A stretch of DNA of 64,000 bases, from assembly GCF_023330685.1 (NCBI RefSeq), contig NZ_CP097128.1, forward strand, positions 434,001 through 498,000. The letters are read 5' to 3'. Below the pieces are notes generated by a model. The model was not told where the DNA came from. It ran no database searches and saw only the letters and a program-made list of their open reading frames with translations. A program made the translations under genes and the position numbers. The first letter of the stretch is position 1, and every line of letters begins with the position of its first letter. Source of the DNA: Conexibacter sp. DBS9H8 (GTDB lineage: Bacteria; Actinomycetota; Thermoleophilia; Solirubrobacterales; Solirubrobacteraceae). Of the stretch, positions 7,095 to 15,006 are shown piece after piece.

Positions 7095-7796
7095 GTGGAG
7101 AGCCATGACCTGAGTGCCATCTGGCAAGAGAACGCTGAGGACTGGTTGGCGTGGGCGAGGACACCGGGCCACGACGTCGCGTTCTGGGAAATGAACCTCC
7201 CGGCCATGCTCGACGTGATGCCCTCACCGGGCATTGGGACAGTGGACATCGGCTGTGGCGAGGGCCGCGTCGGTCGCGTACTCGCTCAAAGAGGCCACCG
7301 TGTTCACGGTCTTGACAGCTCCGAGACGCTTGCTGACGCCGCGCGCACAGCCGGCGGTTATGAAGAGGTCGTCCACGGTGATGCGACTGAGCTGCCCTGG
7401 CCGCCGGAAATGTTCGATCTCGCCGTTGCGTTCATGTGCCTGATGGACATGCCAGATCCGGCCCGGGCGATCCGTGAGATTGCCCGGGCCCTCGTTCCGG
7501 GCGGCCGCCTGTGCGTACTGCTCACCCACCCGCTGGATCGACCGGCGAGGTCCGTCGAGGACTACTTCGCCGAGACCGAGTGGGACGAAAGGGTTCAAGA
7601 GAACGGACTGCCGATGCGCTTCGTGGGTCGAGCGAGACCCCTTGGCTACTACACGGGCGCGCTGTCTGATGCGGGCTTTGTCATCGAGGAGATCAGAGAG
7701 CCTCGGCCCGGTGTCGAACTGATCGGTCGCTTCCCGCAATTAGACCCAGCAGCCACGCGACCTTGGACACTGCTGATTCGCGCCCGCCTCGACTGA
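7095..7796 (+). CDS. Class I SAM-dependent methyltransferase
   Basis: A ~233-residue Rossmann methyltransferase. Motif I is VDIGCGEGRVGRVLA, followed by VHGLDSSETLA (ribose-binding acidic residue), GDATELPWPPEMFDLAVAF (adenine-binding region and motif IV), and ARALVPGGRLCVLLTHP (post-motif). The profile is that of the Methyltransf_11 small-molecule group. GTG 7095 is chosen to give ESHDLSAIWQENAEDW as N-terminus; upstream starts are possible. The substrate is unknown. It stands alone between the toxin-antitoxin cluster and the ICE end. Confidence 0.75.
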   Translation: MESHDLSAIWQENAEDWLAWARTPGHDVAFWEMNLPAMLDVMPSPGIGTVDIGCGEGRVGRVLAQRGHRVHGLDSSETLADAARTAGGYEEVVHGDATELPWPPEMFDLAVAFMCLMDMPDPARAIREIARALVPGGRLCVLLTHPLDRPARSVEDYFAETEWDERVQENGLPMRFVGRARPLGYYTGALSDAGFVIEEIREPRPGVELIGRFPQLDPAATRPWTLLIRARLD

Positions 7797-8351
7797 CGCC
7801 CTCCGAACTCGGTCTCCATCTCATCGTGGACGCCGCAAACGCATTGCGGTTACGCGCCTATGCAACCCAGCGTCGACGCCTCCGAGGTTCGAGACGCGCT
7901 TCCGGCGACGAGCGCGGCTCGCTTCCGTGTCGGACGAGCTCGGTGCCGCAAGAGGTCGAACCCCGCCCCACATGGCGCCGGCGACGAGCATTGACGCAGC
8001 GCTCTTGAGCGTGCGGCCTTTTGACACGGTCGCGCTCGTCCGTCAGCGTCCGGAGAGTCTCGTCCGGCCGGTCCCTGCTCACCTTGGAGCGCACCGCCCG
8101 CGACGGCGGTCGCGGACCAACGAAGGCGAGGGTCGCGGTCCTCCCGGCCGTGACACGGGCATCCAAGCGCGTGCCCCGTCCGGGAGTGTCTGCTGCCCCG
8201 GGGACGACCACCCCACCACCAGAACACAGACCTCAAACAGCAACCGACGTCGCGCGAGGCTTCCATCTCGCTCCCATACCGCGGGTCGTCTCCTCCGGAC
8301 TGCACCGCCCCGGAGACACAAAACGCCCGCAGTCGCGCGCGCCACACCTGA
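7797..8351. other. No recognisable gene
   Basis: All frames look like shadows (Arg, Pro and Ser rich, no motifs). This is the presumed chromosomal side of the ICE attachment site. I see no terminator or repeat that stands out. Confidence 0.4.
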
Positions 8352-8400
8352 TGGGCGATCCAGGATTCGAACCTGGGACCTCTTCCTTATCAGAGAAGCC
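8352..8400 (-). other. Attachment site: 3' half of tRNA-Ile(GAU)
   Basis: On the minus strand the sequence gives an anticodon arm (CTTCT, loop CTGATAA with GAT anticodon, GGAAG), a variable loop, a T-arm (CCAGG-TTCGAAT-CCTGG) and the 3' acceptor strand ATCGCCC. The D-arm and 5' acceptor strand are missing: sequence upstream of the anticodon stem does not continue a tRNA. A tRNA 3' half next to a tyrosine integrase is the classic attachment core of an integrated element. The full tRNA should lie at the far (right) end in the same orientation, but I do not find it in this window. Confidence 0.8.
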
Positions 8401-8497
8401 CGGACGTTGCGCGCAGTTGTGTGTAGTTGTCGATTGCCCTGGAAATGCGCATAAATCTGCGCCGCCGTGTCGACGGCGCGCGATAACTTGCGTCATT

Positions 8498-8519
8498 CTG
8501 GTGCACCCCTGGTGCACCC
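8498..8519. repeat. Tandem 11-bp repeat between att site and integrase
   Basis: Two head-to-tail copies of CTGGTGCACCC sit between the tRNA fragment and the integrase gene; the core GGTGCACC is itself palindromic. Short direct repeats near att sites often serve as arm-type binding sites for tyrosine integrases. The role is inferred from position. Confidence 0.5.
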
Positions 8520-8638
8520 CGGAACCGGGCGTGCGTTCGGGCCCAGAGTCATGGAGAACTGACGATAGGGCCGGCGACGGACAGAAGCGGCTTCGTGCTC
8601 GGCGAGTTGTGGCGCGTGGCCGCGTGGTCGAGGGAGCC

Positions 8639-9769
8639 TCATGACGCGACCGACGGTGAGGCCTGCGATGACGAGAGTCCTTCGCGCGCAGCCGCGATCG
8701 CAACCTCGGCGTCGACCCGCGGCTCTCCGTCGAGCTCGTCAATCACGTGGCCGTACGTGCTCAGCGTGATGCGCGCGTCATGCCCGAGCTGCCGGGCGAC
8801 GTAGATCACCGAGCGTCCCTCGTGGAGGAGCAGGGATGCGAAGGAATGCCGCAGGTCGTAGGGGCGCCCGGCCTCGATCCCGGCGCCGGTCAGCGCGCGA
8901 CGAAAGGCCTTGCGGCGCCAGGACTGATATGCCGCGAGAGTCCACGGATCGCCGCCGCGCGATGGGAAGACAAGTGCGCTGCCGGCCGGCCGGCCGCTGC
9001 GAAGGCGCCAGGCGCGGAGATCGCCGGCCAGCGGCCCAAGCAGTCGGACCGTGCGGTGGGCGAGGTTCTTGGTGTCCTTCGCCTCGCCGAGCGAGAGCGC
9101 GCGCTCCACGAGGATGGTGCGATCCCGGATGTCGCGCCATTCCAGCGCGAGCGCCTCACCGGGCCGGAGCCCTGAGTAGGCGAGCACGCTGAGCAGCGTC
9201 GCGTCGCGTGGGGACGCTTGGGACCTCATCCGCTCCACGGTCACGGGAGCGAGGGGACGAACCTCCTTCCTGCGGGGAAGCGGCGCCTTGCGAACCGCCC
9301 GCGCCGGGTTCGTCTGGATGTGCCCGCTCTCCAGCGCGCGTTGCAGGATCGAGCCGAGCAGCGTGAAGGCGTCTCTGACCGCTACAGGGCCGCCACCGGC
9401 AGCGAGCCGGTCCGCCTGCCAGCGTCCGATCACCTCGGGACTGATCTCGTTGAGCCGGAGTGGCCCGAGCTCGGGGAGGACGTGCTTGTCGTAGAGGTGT
9501 CCGTAGCGGAGCTTCGTGTTCTCGGAGAGGTGGGCGCGGTATGCCTTCGCCCACGTCTCGGCGACGTATTCAGCCAGGGTCAGACGCCCGGAGTCGATTG
9601 CGTCGAGCGTGCCCAACTGCGCCCGTCGCCGGAGCTCGGCCGCGAAGTTCTGGGCATCGCCCTTGCGGTCAAAGGTCCTGACCCGGTAGCGCCCGCCTCG
9701 ACCACCCTGGTGCCATCTCACGCGCCACCGGACCGAGCCGTCTTGGAGGTTGCGCTTCTGAATCTCCAT
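8639..9769 (-). CDS. int: Site-specific tyrosine integrase of the ICE
   Basis: A 376-residue phage-type integrase. The N-terminal arm-binding region (KRNLQDGSVRWRVRWHQGG) is followed by a SAM-like core-binding domain (LAEYVAETWAKAYRAHLSENTK). The catalytic domain has SGLRPGEALALEW (Arg), YDLRHSFASLLL (His-x-x-Arg), QLGHDARITLSTYGHV (His and Tyr). It reads toward the tRNA-Ile fragment about 240 bases away, the usual arrangement, and should catalyse integration and excision there. The excisionase-like gene lies just upstream on the same strand. Intact. Confidence 0.92.
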   Translation of the reverse strand: MEIQKRNLQDGSVRWRVRWHQGGRGGRYRVRTFDRKGDAQNFAAELRRRAQLGTLDAIDSGRLTLAEYVAETWAKAYRAHLSENTKLRYGHLYDKHVLPELGPLRLNEISPEVIGRWQADRLAAGGGPVAVRDAFTLLGSILQRALESGHIQTNPARAVRKAPLPRRKEVRPLAPVTVERMRSQASPRDATLLSVLAYSGLRPGEALALEWRDIRDRTILVERALSLGEAKDTKNLAHRTVRLLGPLAGDLRAWRLRSGRPAGSALVFPSRGGDPWTLAAYQSWRRKAFRRALTGAGIEAGRPYDLRHSFASLLLHEGRSVIYVARQLGHDARITLSTYGHVIDELDGEPRVDAEVAIAAAREGLSSSQASPSVAS

Positions 9770-9783
9770 CGTTCACCTCGCGA

Positions 9784-10179
9784 TCATGCCGTGGCCTTGA
9801 ATGCCGCTGCGAGCGAATACTCCCGCACCTCCCGCCCGGCGGTTGAACGCCGCGAGCGCAGAGGTCGACCGACACCCGAGCGCCGGGGTGGTTCTGACAG
9901 CCACGCCTCGAGCGCCGTTGGCGCGATCCGCGCGGAGCGCCCGTTCCAGAACGTCACATCGAGCTCGCCCGCCCGGATCGCGCGGCGGATCGTCTCGACG
10001 TGGACGTTGGCTCGCGCGGCGGCCTGAGCGGCACTCAGCAGACCGAGCTCCGGCCGCGACTCCCTACTCAGGTGTGGGGCCAGTCGCGCGGCGAGTTCCT
10101 CCAGCGCGTCGTCGTCGAGCGCCGCCGGGAGGGCTCGAATGAACTCGCGAAGCAGTGCCTGGCCGAACTCGTCGCTCAC
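9784..10179 (-). CDS. Helix-turn-helix excisionase-like protein
   Basis: A 131-residue protein with a MerR/excisionase-type winged helix (LLSAAQAAARANVHVETIRRAIRAGEL, then FWNGRSARIAPTALEAWL). An acidic N-terminal helix precedes it (FGQALLREFIRALP), and the tail is basic (GRPLRSRRST). It is encoded immediately upstream of the integrase on the same strand, with 14 bases between them. Such proteins direct excision or regulate int. It is longer than minimal Xis, so a regulatory role is possible. Confidence 0.7.
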   Translation of the reverse strand: MSDEFGQALLREFIRALPAALDDDALEELAARLAPHLSRESRPELGLLSAAQAAARANVHVETIRRAIRAGELDVTFWNGRSARIAPTALEAWLSEPPRRSGVGRPLRSRRSTAGREVREYSLAAAFKATA

Positions 10180-10249
10180 GTCGCTGCCGCCCGGTCGGGC
10201 GCCTTCCGCGCCCTGAGTCTGACCCCGACGGCTGCGACCCGGTGATCAG

Positions 10250-10300
10250 TTACGCTCATATGATGTAGGATAACCTATGTTGTCATGTGTTGCACTACTT
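10250..10300. promoter_or_regulatory. AT-rich divergent promoter region of the ICE
   Basis: Between the minus-strand int/xis pair and the plus-strand transfer operon lies an AT-rich patch (around TCATATGATGTAGGATAACC) that contrasts with the surrounding GC-rich DNA. TAGGAT and TATGAT resemble -10 elements in opposite directions. It probably drives the transfer operon and int/xis divergently. Confidence 0.45.
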
Positions 10301-10319
10301 CTCTATTGCTCACCACCTG

Positions 10320-10847
10320 ATGTCGCTTCTGGTCGTTGATCCGAGCCGACCTCGAGCGCCGGGGCTTCCGGTGGGGCGCGCTGCGGCTGACGATCCTCGG
10401 GTGGCGGTCTGGTGGGTCGGGGTTCATGGCGGTGCCGGCGAGGACACTCTCGAGACCGTCTTTGCGGGGTCCCGGGCCGCCGGCCACAGCTGGCCGGTGG
10501 CGGGCTTCGGGCAGCCCGCGCCGCGGGTCGTGCTTGCTGCGCGCACCAGCGCGCGGGGTCTGGTCGCTGTCCAGCGGGCGATGCGGCAGTTGGACGAGGA
10601 GCGGCCGGCGGTGTCTGTGCTGGGTCTGGTGTGGATCGCGGATGCGCCGGGGCGTCTGCCGCGGGCGTTGCGCGATCTGCAGGCGGTGGTGAGCGGTGGC
10701 GTGCCGCGGGTGTGGTGTCTGCCGTGGGTTGAGCGTTGGCGCCTCGGTGAGGTCCCGTCGCAGGCGAACGCGCCGCGGGAGGCCGGGGAGTTGCTCGCGG
10801 ATTTGGTGGCTATCGAACGTGGAGAGGAGCGGGTGGATGTTCAGTGA
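10320..10847 (+). CDS. ICE protein resembling DUF6668 family
   Basis: A ~175-residue protein with WWVGVHGGAGEDTLETVF, a glycine-rich loop resembling the Walker-like HGGAGEST motif of DUF6668 proteins found in actinobacterial ICEs. The segment VLAARTSARGLVAVQRAMR follows. The Lys/Ser of a classical P-loop is absent (GEDTL), so ATP binding is doubtful. ATG 10320 is preferred; a TTG at 10287 would add 11 residues. It is the first gene of the transfer operon and overlaps the next by 11 bases. Confidence 0.5.
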   Translation: MSLLVVDPSRPRAPGLPVGRAAADDPRVAVWWVGVHGGAGEDTLETVFAGSRAAGHSWPVAGFGQPAPRVVLAARTSARGLVAVQRAMRQLDEERPAVSVLGLVWIADAPGRLPRALRDLQAVVSGGVPRVWCLPWVERWRLGEVPSQANAPREAGELLADLVAIERGEERVDVQ

Positions 10848-11271
10848 CGACGTGGTGAGGACGCGGCGGTGGTCGCCGCTTGCGATGGCGTGGAAGCTCG
10901 CGGGCGCGCCGAGGGCCGCACTGGCGCAGGCTCTGGCAAGGCTCGTCGCGGCGACCGCGGTGATCCTGGCTGTGACGCCTGCGCTCGCGTTCGCGGGCGG
11001 CAAGCCGAGCGGATCGTCGGGCTCGTCGATCATCAACCCCGGGCAGGGTGTGGTGCCGCCTGGGGCGGCGCAGCTGACGACGCTGGTGGGCTATGTGGCG
11101 TGGGCGGTGTTCGCCCTGTGTGTTGTTGGGGTTCTGATGGCGGCCGCGCAGATGGCGGTGGCGCATCACCGCGGGGCCGGGGCGGGCGAGCACGCGAGCC
11201 GGCTTGGCTGGGTGCTGGCCGCATGTGTGGTGGCTGGCTCGGCGTCGGCGCTGGTTGGCGCGTTGGCGTGA
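10837..11271 (+). CDS. Small two-helix membrane protein, pilin-like (VirB2/TrbC position)
   Basis: A 144-residue protein with an N-terminal signal-like hydrophobic stretch (LVAATAVILAVTPALAFAGG) ending in a plausible AFA cleavage site. Two membrane helices follow (TTLVGYVAWAVFALCVVGVL and LGWVLAACVVAGSASALVG). This size and topology match VirB2/TrbC-type pilins of type IV secretion systems, and it is encoded before the VirB6-like and ATPase genes. There is no clear sequence match to a named family, so the call rests on topology and position. Confidence 0.5.
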   Translation: MFSDDVVRTRRWSPLAMAWKLAGAPRAALAQALARLVAATAVILAVTPALAFAGGKPSGSSGSSIINPGQGVVPPGAAQLTTLVGYVAWAVFALCVVGVLMAAAQMAVAHHRGAGAGEHASRLGWVLAACVVAGSASALVGALA

Positions 11272-12035
11272 TGCTGCGCGGAGTCGACATCGAGCCGTCG
11301 TCGTTCCGCCGGCAGCGCGGCTTCGTGGCGGCCGCGTCGTTCGTGGCGCTGATCGCCGCAGCGGGGGCTCTGCTCACGGTGGCGCATTTCCTCGGCTCGG
11401 TGGCCCCGACGGTCAGGGCGCGCCGTGCGGCGCCGAGCTCTCCGGGTTCTGCGCCTGCCCGGGTTTCGCCGGCGGGCCCTGCGCGGACCAGCGGTTGCGG
11501 CGCGTTGCCGGGCGGTTCCCAGGCTGTTCCGACGGTGACGCCGGCGGGGACGCATTGGGTGTTGGTCGGGGATATGGCGGAGCCGACCGCTCCGGCGACG
11601 ATTGGTCCCGAGCGTCAGGTCGATGGGTTCGGGGAGTGTTTCGCGCATTCGCCGCTGGGTGCCCTGTATGCGGCGGCGAACGTGATTGCGGCGTTCTCGG
11701 CGCAGCCACAGTCGATGGTGATCGCGACGCTGGCGGTGCCCGGCCGTGCCCGGGATCTCGCTGTTCGGCAGGCAGCCGACGGCGACAACCGGGATCTCGA
11801 GCAGATCGCAGGCGGTCCCTCGACGCTGGTCGGGTTCTCGTTTCAGGGCTACTCGCCGCAGGAGGCGGAAATCAGTCTGGCGATCCAAGGGCCGAGCGGC
11901 GCACAGGGAGCGGTCCCGCTGGTGATGGACTGGGTCGGGGATGACTGGCGGTTCGTCGTCCCGCCGGGCGGTCAGGGCTTCGCTGCGACGGCGCTTGCGA
12001 GCATGGCCGGGTTCGTTGCATGGAGCGCGGGGTGA
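11271..12035 (+). CDS. Membrane-anchored ICE transfer protein, unknown function
   Basis: A 254-residue protein with one N-terminal membrane helix (FVAAASFVALIAAAGALLTVA), a Pro/Ala-rich linker and an extracytoplasmic domain (HWVLVGDMAEPTAPATIGPE, FGECFAHSPLGALYAAANV, VPLVMDWVGDDWRFVVPP). It resembles conserved proteins (DUF8175-like) next to VirB6-type genes in actinobacterial conjugative elements. It probably forms part of the envelope-spanning channel. Start ATG 11271, or GTG 11268, overlaps the previous stop. No catalytic motif is visible. Confidence 0.45.
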   Translation: MLRGVDIEPSSFRRQRGFVAAASFVALIAAAGALLTVAHFLGSVAPTVRARRAAPSSPGSAPARVSPAGPARTSGCGALPGGSQAVPTVTPAGTHWVLVGDMAEPTAPATIGPERQVDGFGECFAHSPLGALYAAANVIAAFSAQPQSMVIATLAVPGRARDLAVRQAADGDNRDLEQIAGGPSTLVGFSFQGYSPQEAEISLAIQGPSGAQGAVPLVMDWVGDDWRFVVPPGGQGFAATALASMAGFVAWSAG

Positions 12036-13507
12036 TGCTCGCTCTCGGCGGACTCCTCAGCACGCTCGGCGGAGTGTTGGGCGGGATCGTCGGTGGTGTC
12101 GGGTCGGCGATCGTGAATCCGATCTTCGACGCGATCGGTCACGCTGTCGGCGGCGCGGCGGCGTGGATGGTGAGGTCGATGGCGACGTTCTGGATGAGCA
12201 CGCCGACGCCGCAGTTGGCGAGCGGGCCGGCGGGCCAGACGCCGAGTGCGCCGGTCGCGCTGATCCAGGGGCATCTGTGGTGGTACATGACCGCCGCGGC
12301 GGTCGTCGGCGTGCTGGTCGGATGCGGTCGGATGGCGTGGGAGCAGCGCGCCGACGCGGGCCGTGAGGTGCTGCGCGCCCTGGCGGTGTTCGTCGCGACC
12401 GCGGGCGCAGGGTTGACGGTGATCGCCTTGGCGACGACGGCGGCGGATCGGTTTTCGACGTGGATCGTGAGCGCGTCGACCGGCGGGAACTTCGGGACGG
12501 AGGTCGGGAAGCTAACGACGCTGACGGTGATCGCCGGCGGCGGGCTGACCGGGGTGATCCTGGTGTGCGTCTTCGGGCTGTTGATGATCGTCGCGTCACT
12601 GATCCAGATGGTGCTGATGGTCGTGCGCGGCGGGATGCTCGTGATCTTGGCGGGGGTGCTGCCGACGACGGCGGCGTTCACCTCGACGCAGGCGGGCTGG
12701 CACTGGTTTCGCAAGAGCGGCGGCTGGCTGGTCGCGTCCATCCTCTACAAGCCGGCAGCGGCGATCGTGTATGCGACGGCGTTCAGCCTGACGGGAAACG
12801 GGTCGCTGGGGTCAGGCGCAGTAACTAATGTGATCACCGGCCTGATGCTGATGGGCCTGGCGATCCTGGCGCTGCCGGCGTTGATGAAGTTCGTCGCGCC
12901 GATGGTCGGCGCGACCGCAGCGGGCGGCGCCGGGGCGGTGCTCGGAGCCGCGGCGGGTGGCGCGGCCGGCGGGGCGATGCTGGCCGGGCCGTCCGGCGCG
13001 CTGCGGGGCGTCGGGGCGGGTTCGAGTGCAGCGGGCGGGAGCATCGGCGGATCCGGTTCATCGCCGCAGGGCGCGGCGGGAGCGCCGAGCGGCGCCTCCA
13101 CGCTCGGCGGGGCTATGGGCAGCGGATCGGGTGCCGCAGGCAACGGAGCGACGAGCGCCGCGGCGGGCGTTGTGGCGGGTGCCGGCGTCGGTGCTGTTAC
13201 GGGCGTGGCCGCGGCGACCGGCAGCAGGGCGTCAGGGGTGGCCTCCGGCGCGGGAGACCGCACCGGCACGTCGCATCCGGGCGCTCAGGGCGTTCAGGGC
13301 GAGCCCGCTGCGCCCGGTACGCCGGGATGTGCCGGGCAGCCGGGGCCGGCCGGGCCGGCTGGGGCGGCCGGAACGGCGCAGGGTGGTGGAGGGGTCGGCA
13401 CGGTGCTCGGCGGTACAGCAGGGGCAGCAGGCGCCGTCGCGTCGGGCGCGGGCTCGGCGGTTGAGCCGTCCGGTGCGGGTGAGGCGCCGAGTGAGGGGAT
13501 GGCGTGA
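12035..13507 (+). CDS. VirB6/TrbL-like polytopic transfer protein with collagen-like tail
   Basis: About 490 residues. The N-terminal two-thirds has five to seven hydrophobic helices, including HLWWYMTAAAVVGVLVGCGR, LTGVILVCVFGLLMIVASL and VVRGGMLVILAGVLPTTAAF, typical of VirB6/TrbL channel proteins. The last ~180 residues are soluble and Gly/Ala/Ser-rich, ending in Gly-X-Y runs such as GAQGVQGEPAAPGTPG and GQPGPAGPAGAAG that look collagen-like. Such extensions occur in actinobacterial VirB6 homologues but the triplet pattern is unusual. Overlaps both neighbours by a stop/start. Confidence 0.65.
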   Translation: MLALGGLLSTLGGVLGGIVGGVGSAIVNPIFDAIGHAVGGAAAWMVRSMATFWMSTPTPQLASGPAGQTPSAPVALIQGHLWWYMTAAAVVGVLVGCGRMAWEQRADAGREVLRALAVFVATAGAGLTVIALATTAADRFSTWIVSASTGGNFGTEVGKLTTLTVIAGGGLTGVILVCVFGLLMIVASLIQMVLMVVRGGMLVILAGVLPTTAAFTSTQAGWHWFRKSGGWLVASILYKPAAAIVYATAFSLTGNGSLGSGAVTNVITGLMLMGLAILALPALMKFVAPMVGATAAGGAGAVLGAAAGGAAGGAMLAGPSGALRGVGAGSSAAGGSIGGSGSSPQGAAGAPSGASTLGGAMGSGSGAAGNGATSAAAGVVAGAGVGAVTGVAAATGSRASGVASGAGDRTGTSHPGAQGVQGEPAAPGTPGCAGQPGPAGPAGAAGTAQGGGGVGTVLGGTAGAAGAVASGAGSAVEPSGAGEAPSEGMA

Positions 13508-15006
13508 TGGGCGAGAGCGTTCGGGAACGGACCTACGGCAACTGGCGACAGCCGCGCTCCGCCGGCCTGTGGAACCTCGGCCTGCTTGGTACCGCGATGC
13601 TGATGGCGGGGATCATCGTGGTGATCGTCACCGTCGCGACGGTGGGCCTGGTGCCGGCGGTCGGTGAGCTGGTGCTGCTCGCGCTCGGGCTGACCTCGCT
13701 GATGGTCCGCGACCGTCACGGCAGGACGGGGATCGAGCTGGTCGGGGTGCGGGTGGGGTGGTGGCGGGCGCGCTCGCGCGGCACTCACCTGTACCGGTCG
13801 GGGCCGTTGGGGCGCACGCCGTGGGGGACCTGTCAGCTGCCGGGGCTGCTGGCGCAATCGCGACTGTCGGAGGCGCAGGACTCGTGGGGCAGGCCGTTCG
13901 CGCTGATCGAGCTGCCGAGCATGGGGCACTTCAGCGTGGTGCTGGCGACCGAACCGGAGGGCGCGTCACTGGTCGACCAGGAGCAGATCGACATCTGGGT
14001 CGCGCGGTGGGGCGATTGGCTGGCCGCGCTCGGCGACGAGCCGGGTCTTATCGCCGCGGCGGTGACGGTCGAGACAGCGCCGGACACGGGCCGGCGGCTG
14101 CGGCAGGTTGTGGAGGCGAAACTCGATCCGAACGCTCCGCCGCTCGCGCAGAGCGTGCTGCGTGAGGTCGTCGAGTCCGCGCCCGCGGGTTCGGCTTCGA
14201 TCCGGGTGTGGATCGCTCTGGTGTTTATGGCCGCGACCCGCGGCCGGCGCCGCGACGGTGACGAGTTCGCCCGCGATCTCGCGGCGCGGCTGCCGGGCCT
14301 AACCCAGCGGTTGCAGGGCACCGGCGCAGGCGGCGCGCGACCGATGACCGCGCAGGAGCTGTGCGAGGTCGTCCGCGGCGCGTATGACCCGGCGGCGGCA
14401 CGGACGATCGAGGAAGCGCACGCCCAGGGCGCCACGCCGACGCTGCGCTGGAGCGATGTCGGCCCGGCCGGCGCGGAGGCGTCGTGGGGTGCCTACCGCC
14501 ACGACGGCGCGACGTCGGTGTCGTGGATGATGAGCGCCGCCCCACGCGGGGAGGTGCACTCGAGCATCCTGTGGAAGCTGCTGGCCCCGCATCGCGAGGT
14601 CGGACGCAAGCGCGTGACGCTCGTCTATCGCGTGCTCGACCCGGGGGTCGCGGCGCGGATCGTCGAGGCGGACAAGCGCAACGCGGACTTCCGCGTGCAC
14701 TCCGCGACGCGGCCGAGCGAGCACTCGTTGCGCGAGCAGCGCGCGGCGCTGGCGACCGCGCAGGAGGAGGCGCGCGGCGCCGGGCTGGTCGACTTCGGCG
14801 TGATCGTCACCGCCACGGTCGAGCACGCGGCCGTTGATCAGCTCGCGGCTGCGGAGGCGACGGTCGAGAACCTCGCGGCGACCGCCCGGATCAACCTGCG
14901 CCGGGTGTACGGCTCGCAGGACTCGGCGTTCGCTGCCGGGCTCCCGCTCGGGCTGGTGCTCGCTCGGCATCTGAAGGTGCCGCAGGAGATCAGGAGTGCC
15001 CTGTGA
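13507..15006 (+). CDS. SCO6880-like conjugation protein
   Basis: A 499-residue protein with two adjacent membrane helices near the N-terminus (LGLLGTAMLMAGIIVVIVTV, LVPAVGELVLLALGL) and a long cytoplasmic region. The recognisable start ERTYGNWRQPRSAGLWNLG and the internal GTCQLPGLLAQSRLSEAQD match the SCO6880 family found in Streptomyces and related elements. There it precedes the VirB4-like ATPase, as here, and may join it to the membrane (a VirB3/PrgI-like role fused to a cytoplasmic domain). The function is inferred from context. Confidence 0.6.
   Translation: MGESVRERTYGNWRQPRSAGLWNLGLLGTAMLMAGIIVVIVTVATVGLVPAVGELVLLALGLTSLMVRDRHGRTGIELVGVRVGWWRARSRGTHLYRSGPLGRTPWGTCQLPGLLAQSRLSEAQDSWGRPFALIELPSMGHFSVVLATEPEGASLVDQEQIDIWVARWGDWLAALGDEPGLIAAAVTVETAPDTGRRLRQVVEAKLDPNAPPLAQSVLREVVESAPAGSASIRVWIALVFMAATRGRRRDGDEFARDLAARLPGLTQRLQGTGAGGARPMTAQELCEVVRGAYDPAAARTIEEAHAQGATPTLRWSDVGPAGAEASWGAYRHDGATSVSWMMSAAPRGEVHSSILWKLLAPHREVGRKRVTLVYRVLDPGVAARIVEADKRNADFRVHSATRPSEHSLREQRAALATAQEEARGAGLVDFGVIVTATVEHAAVDQLAAAEATVENLAATARINLRRVYGSQDSAFAAGLPLGLVLARHLKVPQEIRSAL

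Noticed and set aside
8405..8638. Search for a CRISPR array around the tandem 11-bp repeats
   Set aside because: Only two adjacent copies without spacers; not a CRISPR.
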